A stretch of DNA of 64,000 nucleotides from Mucilaginibacter straminoryzae. Lineage in GTDB: Bacteria; Bacteroidota; Bacteroidia; Sphingobacteriales; Sphingobacteriaceae. The stretch spans positions 434,001 through 498,000 of the forward strand of contig NZ_JALJEJ010000002.1 in NCBI RefSeq assembly GCF_022953055.1, given 5' to 3'. The notes below the pieces were generated by a model. It saw nothing but the letters and a program-made list of their open reading frames with translations. It did no database searches and was not told where the DNA came from. Below are positions 62,898 to 64,000 of this stretch, in pieces (position 1 is the first letter of the stretch; each line of letters begins with the position of its first letter). A program made the position numbers and the translations under genes.

Positions 62898-63827
62898 TTA
62901 ACGTTTGTCAGTAAGAGAAACCCTTAAAATTTCATGATATACCTCACCAATCCTTTCAATGGCATCTGGTGCATGTACTGCGTAAAATGGCAGATCGTCT
63001 ATGAACCTTTTGGCCGACTTGAAATAAAGTTCTATATATGCTTTCGAGTTTACACCGGGGAGCATCATTTCTTTTAGCAGAAACATAAAGGCTTTCTGTT
63101 TATCCTGATCGTGAACAATATTGAGAGGTGATAACTCGCGCGGATAAAGCTGAAAAACTGCCTTTACTGGTAAAGACTCAGGCTGTGCTAAATCTACAGA
63201 ACTTTTAAAGTAATATTTACCTGCTACTGGCTTCTCAGAGTTGTCAATTTTGTTGCGATAGGTAAAAACACTTTGAAGCTCACTATAGGGAAGGTTAAAC
63301 AGCGATGCAGTTTCGGGTGTTACTTTTAAATCATCATCTCCCTTATAAGCAAACCAATTACCGCCGTTAGAGCCAACAACGGCATAGTCATCGCACCAAA
63401 CAGTGTGCCCTTTTAAACGAAAATAAGCTGTAAGGGTAGATTTGCCAGCCGTTTTATGGCCAGTAAATAAAATTACACCGTTATCAACCTGGACACCAGC
63501 CGCATGTAAGCAAAAGTTTCCCTGATGTTGTAAGCAAAATTTGGTGATATTCCCTCTTATCAGAGAATTAATGGTTCTTTTAGAAGCTGCATCAGTATAT
63601 GCGTAATATACATTTTTGGCGGAGCCTGATATTAAAAACTCGGCCTTATCGGTATTGTCAAAGTATTTGAACAATGTACATTTTTCTCCATTTGTTGAAA
63701 GACCGCTCTGTACAATTTCGCCGATATCATTATTGATAATGGATCTTAAATCAGAAAAGACAAACTTTTCTTTTATAGTAATAAATGCATCCCACGATAG
63801 CTCTTTAAATTCAGTATCTAATTTCAA
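62898..63827 (-). CDS. HprK-like P-loop kinase (peptide-tailoring type)
   Basis: 309 residues from a TTG start; a stop lies three codons upstream and no ATG is near, so the start is either this TTG or a later one. HprK-type Walker A, FTGHKTAGKSTL (Gly123-Thr131), preceded by CLHAAGVQV, and a Walker B-like VWCDDYAVV (Asp146-147). Lacks the HprK N-terminal domain. Close relatives phosphorylate the C-terminal Ser of lasso peptide precursors (paeninodin kinase). The short peptide gene just upstream ends in Ser. Confidence 0.88.
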   Translation of the reverse strand: MKLDTEFKELSWDAFITIKEKFVFSDLRSIINNDIGEIVQSGLSTNGEKCTLFKYFDNTDKAEFLISGSAKNVYYAYTDAASKRTINSLIRGNITKFCLQHQGNFCLHAAGVQVDNGVILFTGHKTAGKSTLTAYFRLKGHTVWCDDYAVVGSNGGNWFAYKGDDDLKVTPETASLFNLPYSELQSVFTYRNKIDNSEKPVAGKYYFKSSVDLAQPESLPVKAVFQLYPRELSPLNIVHDQDKQKAFMFLLKEMMLPGVNSKAYIELYFKSAKRFIDDLPFYAVHAPDAIERIGEVYHEILRVSLTDKR

Positions 63828-63858
63828 ACTTTTGGATTAGGGTTAAAACTGAGTAAAA

Positions 63859-63893
63859 AATATACAAGCCGAAATAATTTCGGCCTGTATATT
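63859..63893 (-). terminator. Terminator/attenuator hairpin between peptide gene and kinase gene
   Basis: On the minus strand AATATACAGGCCGAAA pairs with TTTCGGCTTGTATATT around a 3-base loop (one mismatch) and is followed by TTTTTT. It lies between the peptide stop (63925) and the kinase start (63827), so it could stop most transcripts after the peptide gene and let fewer pass to the tailoring genes. Confidence 0.85.
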
Positions 63894-63924
63894 AAACAAA
63901 AAAGGTTACTTAGAGTATGACACA

Positions 63925-64000
63925 TTAAGACCCGTATCCATTTGTACTGTCATTAGCGTCCGCTCCTTGTGTACCAGCGTTTGTAACTTCGCCAATTTTT
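63925..64000 (-). CDS. 3' end of a short peptide gene, candidate RiPP precursor (cut by window edge)
   Basis: The last 24 codons of an open frame on the minus strand: reads KIGEVTNAGTQG, then ADANDSTNGYGS and TAA. Low-complexity core, Thr at leader-like positions, Asp residues and a C-terminal Ser followed by an attenuator and an HprK-like kinase gene are the features of lasso-type precursors. Two cleavage sites are possible: after TQ (core starts GADAND) or after TN (core starts AGTQGAD, Asp at position 7). The start codon is outside the window, so length and leader are unknown. Confidence 0.6.
   Translation of the reverse strand, partial: KIGEVTNAGTQGADANDSTNGYGS

Overview
The window looks like a chromosomal segment of a Bacteroidota bacterium, most probably a Sphingobacteriaceae such as Mucilaginibacter or Pedobacter. 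The reasons are two SusC/SusD-type nutrient uptake loci, an ECF sigma/FecR/STN-SusC signalling cassette, -7 boxes of the Bacteroidota type (TAnnTTTG), weak or absent Shine-Dalgarno sites, and families such as DUF2027-Smr, DUF481 and YtxH. The genus is an inference; there is no rRNA, only one tRNA (Arg, anticodon TCT), and no insertion sequence or CRISPR array.

Layout. 1-3200: the 5' part of a SusC gene (cut by the window edge) with its FecR anti-sigma and ECF sigma genes. 3.3-6.4 kb: AraC regulator divergent from an aldehyde dehydrogenase-DUF779 pair. 6.4-16.8 kb: mixed housekeeping and accessory genes (QueD-like, large FAD/FeS D-lactate dehydrogenase type, CPA2 antiporter, a PL6 polysaccharide lyase, an MpaB-type oxygenase, and a set of membrane genes controlled by a small winged-helix regulator with a visible shared operator). 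7.34-7.95 and 16.8-17.9 kb: gene-free tracts built of duplicated palindromic repeats. 17.9-35.4 kb: ordinary mixed genes (peroxiredoxin, amidase, Smr protein, two PAS sensor proteins, thioredoxin, penicillin acylase family, Asp/Glu racemase, pyrophosphatase, cyanophycinase).

35.4-42.6 kb is a compact uronate catabolism cluster: on the minus strand KduI, an SDR dehydrogenase, KDG kinase, KDPG aldolase and an ExuT-type transporter; divergently YhcH-like, KdgF-like cupin and mannonate dehydratase UxuA. Together they carry hexuronates and unsaturated uronates to KDPG, then pyruvate and glyceraldehyde 3-phosphate. The divergent promoter region holds LacI-type operator sequences. The PL6 lyase at 13 kb could supply the substrate.

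42.9-59.5 kb is a second sugar-acid locus: SusC/SusD, GntP permease, IlvD/Edd-family aldonate dehydratase, FAH-family dehydratase and 2-oxoglutarate semialdehyde dehydrogenase (a Weimberg-type route to 2-oxoglutarate), a BASS transporter, and two enzymes with export signals, a Tat-type enolase-superfamily dehydratase and a Sec-type RraA-family protein. A divergent AraC regulator and FGGY gluconokinase complete it. The exported pair plus the BASS carrier suggests that some aldonate breakdown takes place in the periplasm.

59.5-64 kb is visibly more AT-rich and looks like the edge of a RiPP locus: a small Nif11-like protein, a PF14907-type nucleotidyltransferase, a gene remnant, an unrecognised 348-residue protein, an HprK-like kinase, an intrinsic terminator/attenuator and, running off the end, the last 24 codons of a short peptide gene ending in Ser. 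This matches the tailoring set known from paeninodin-type lasso peptides, though no cyclase or protease gene is in view. It is the most promising candidate for an undescribed system in the window.
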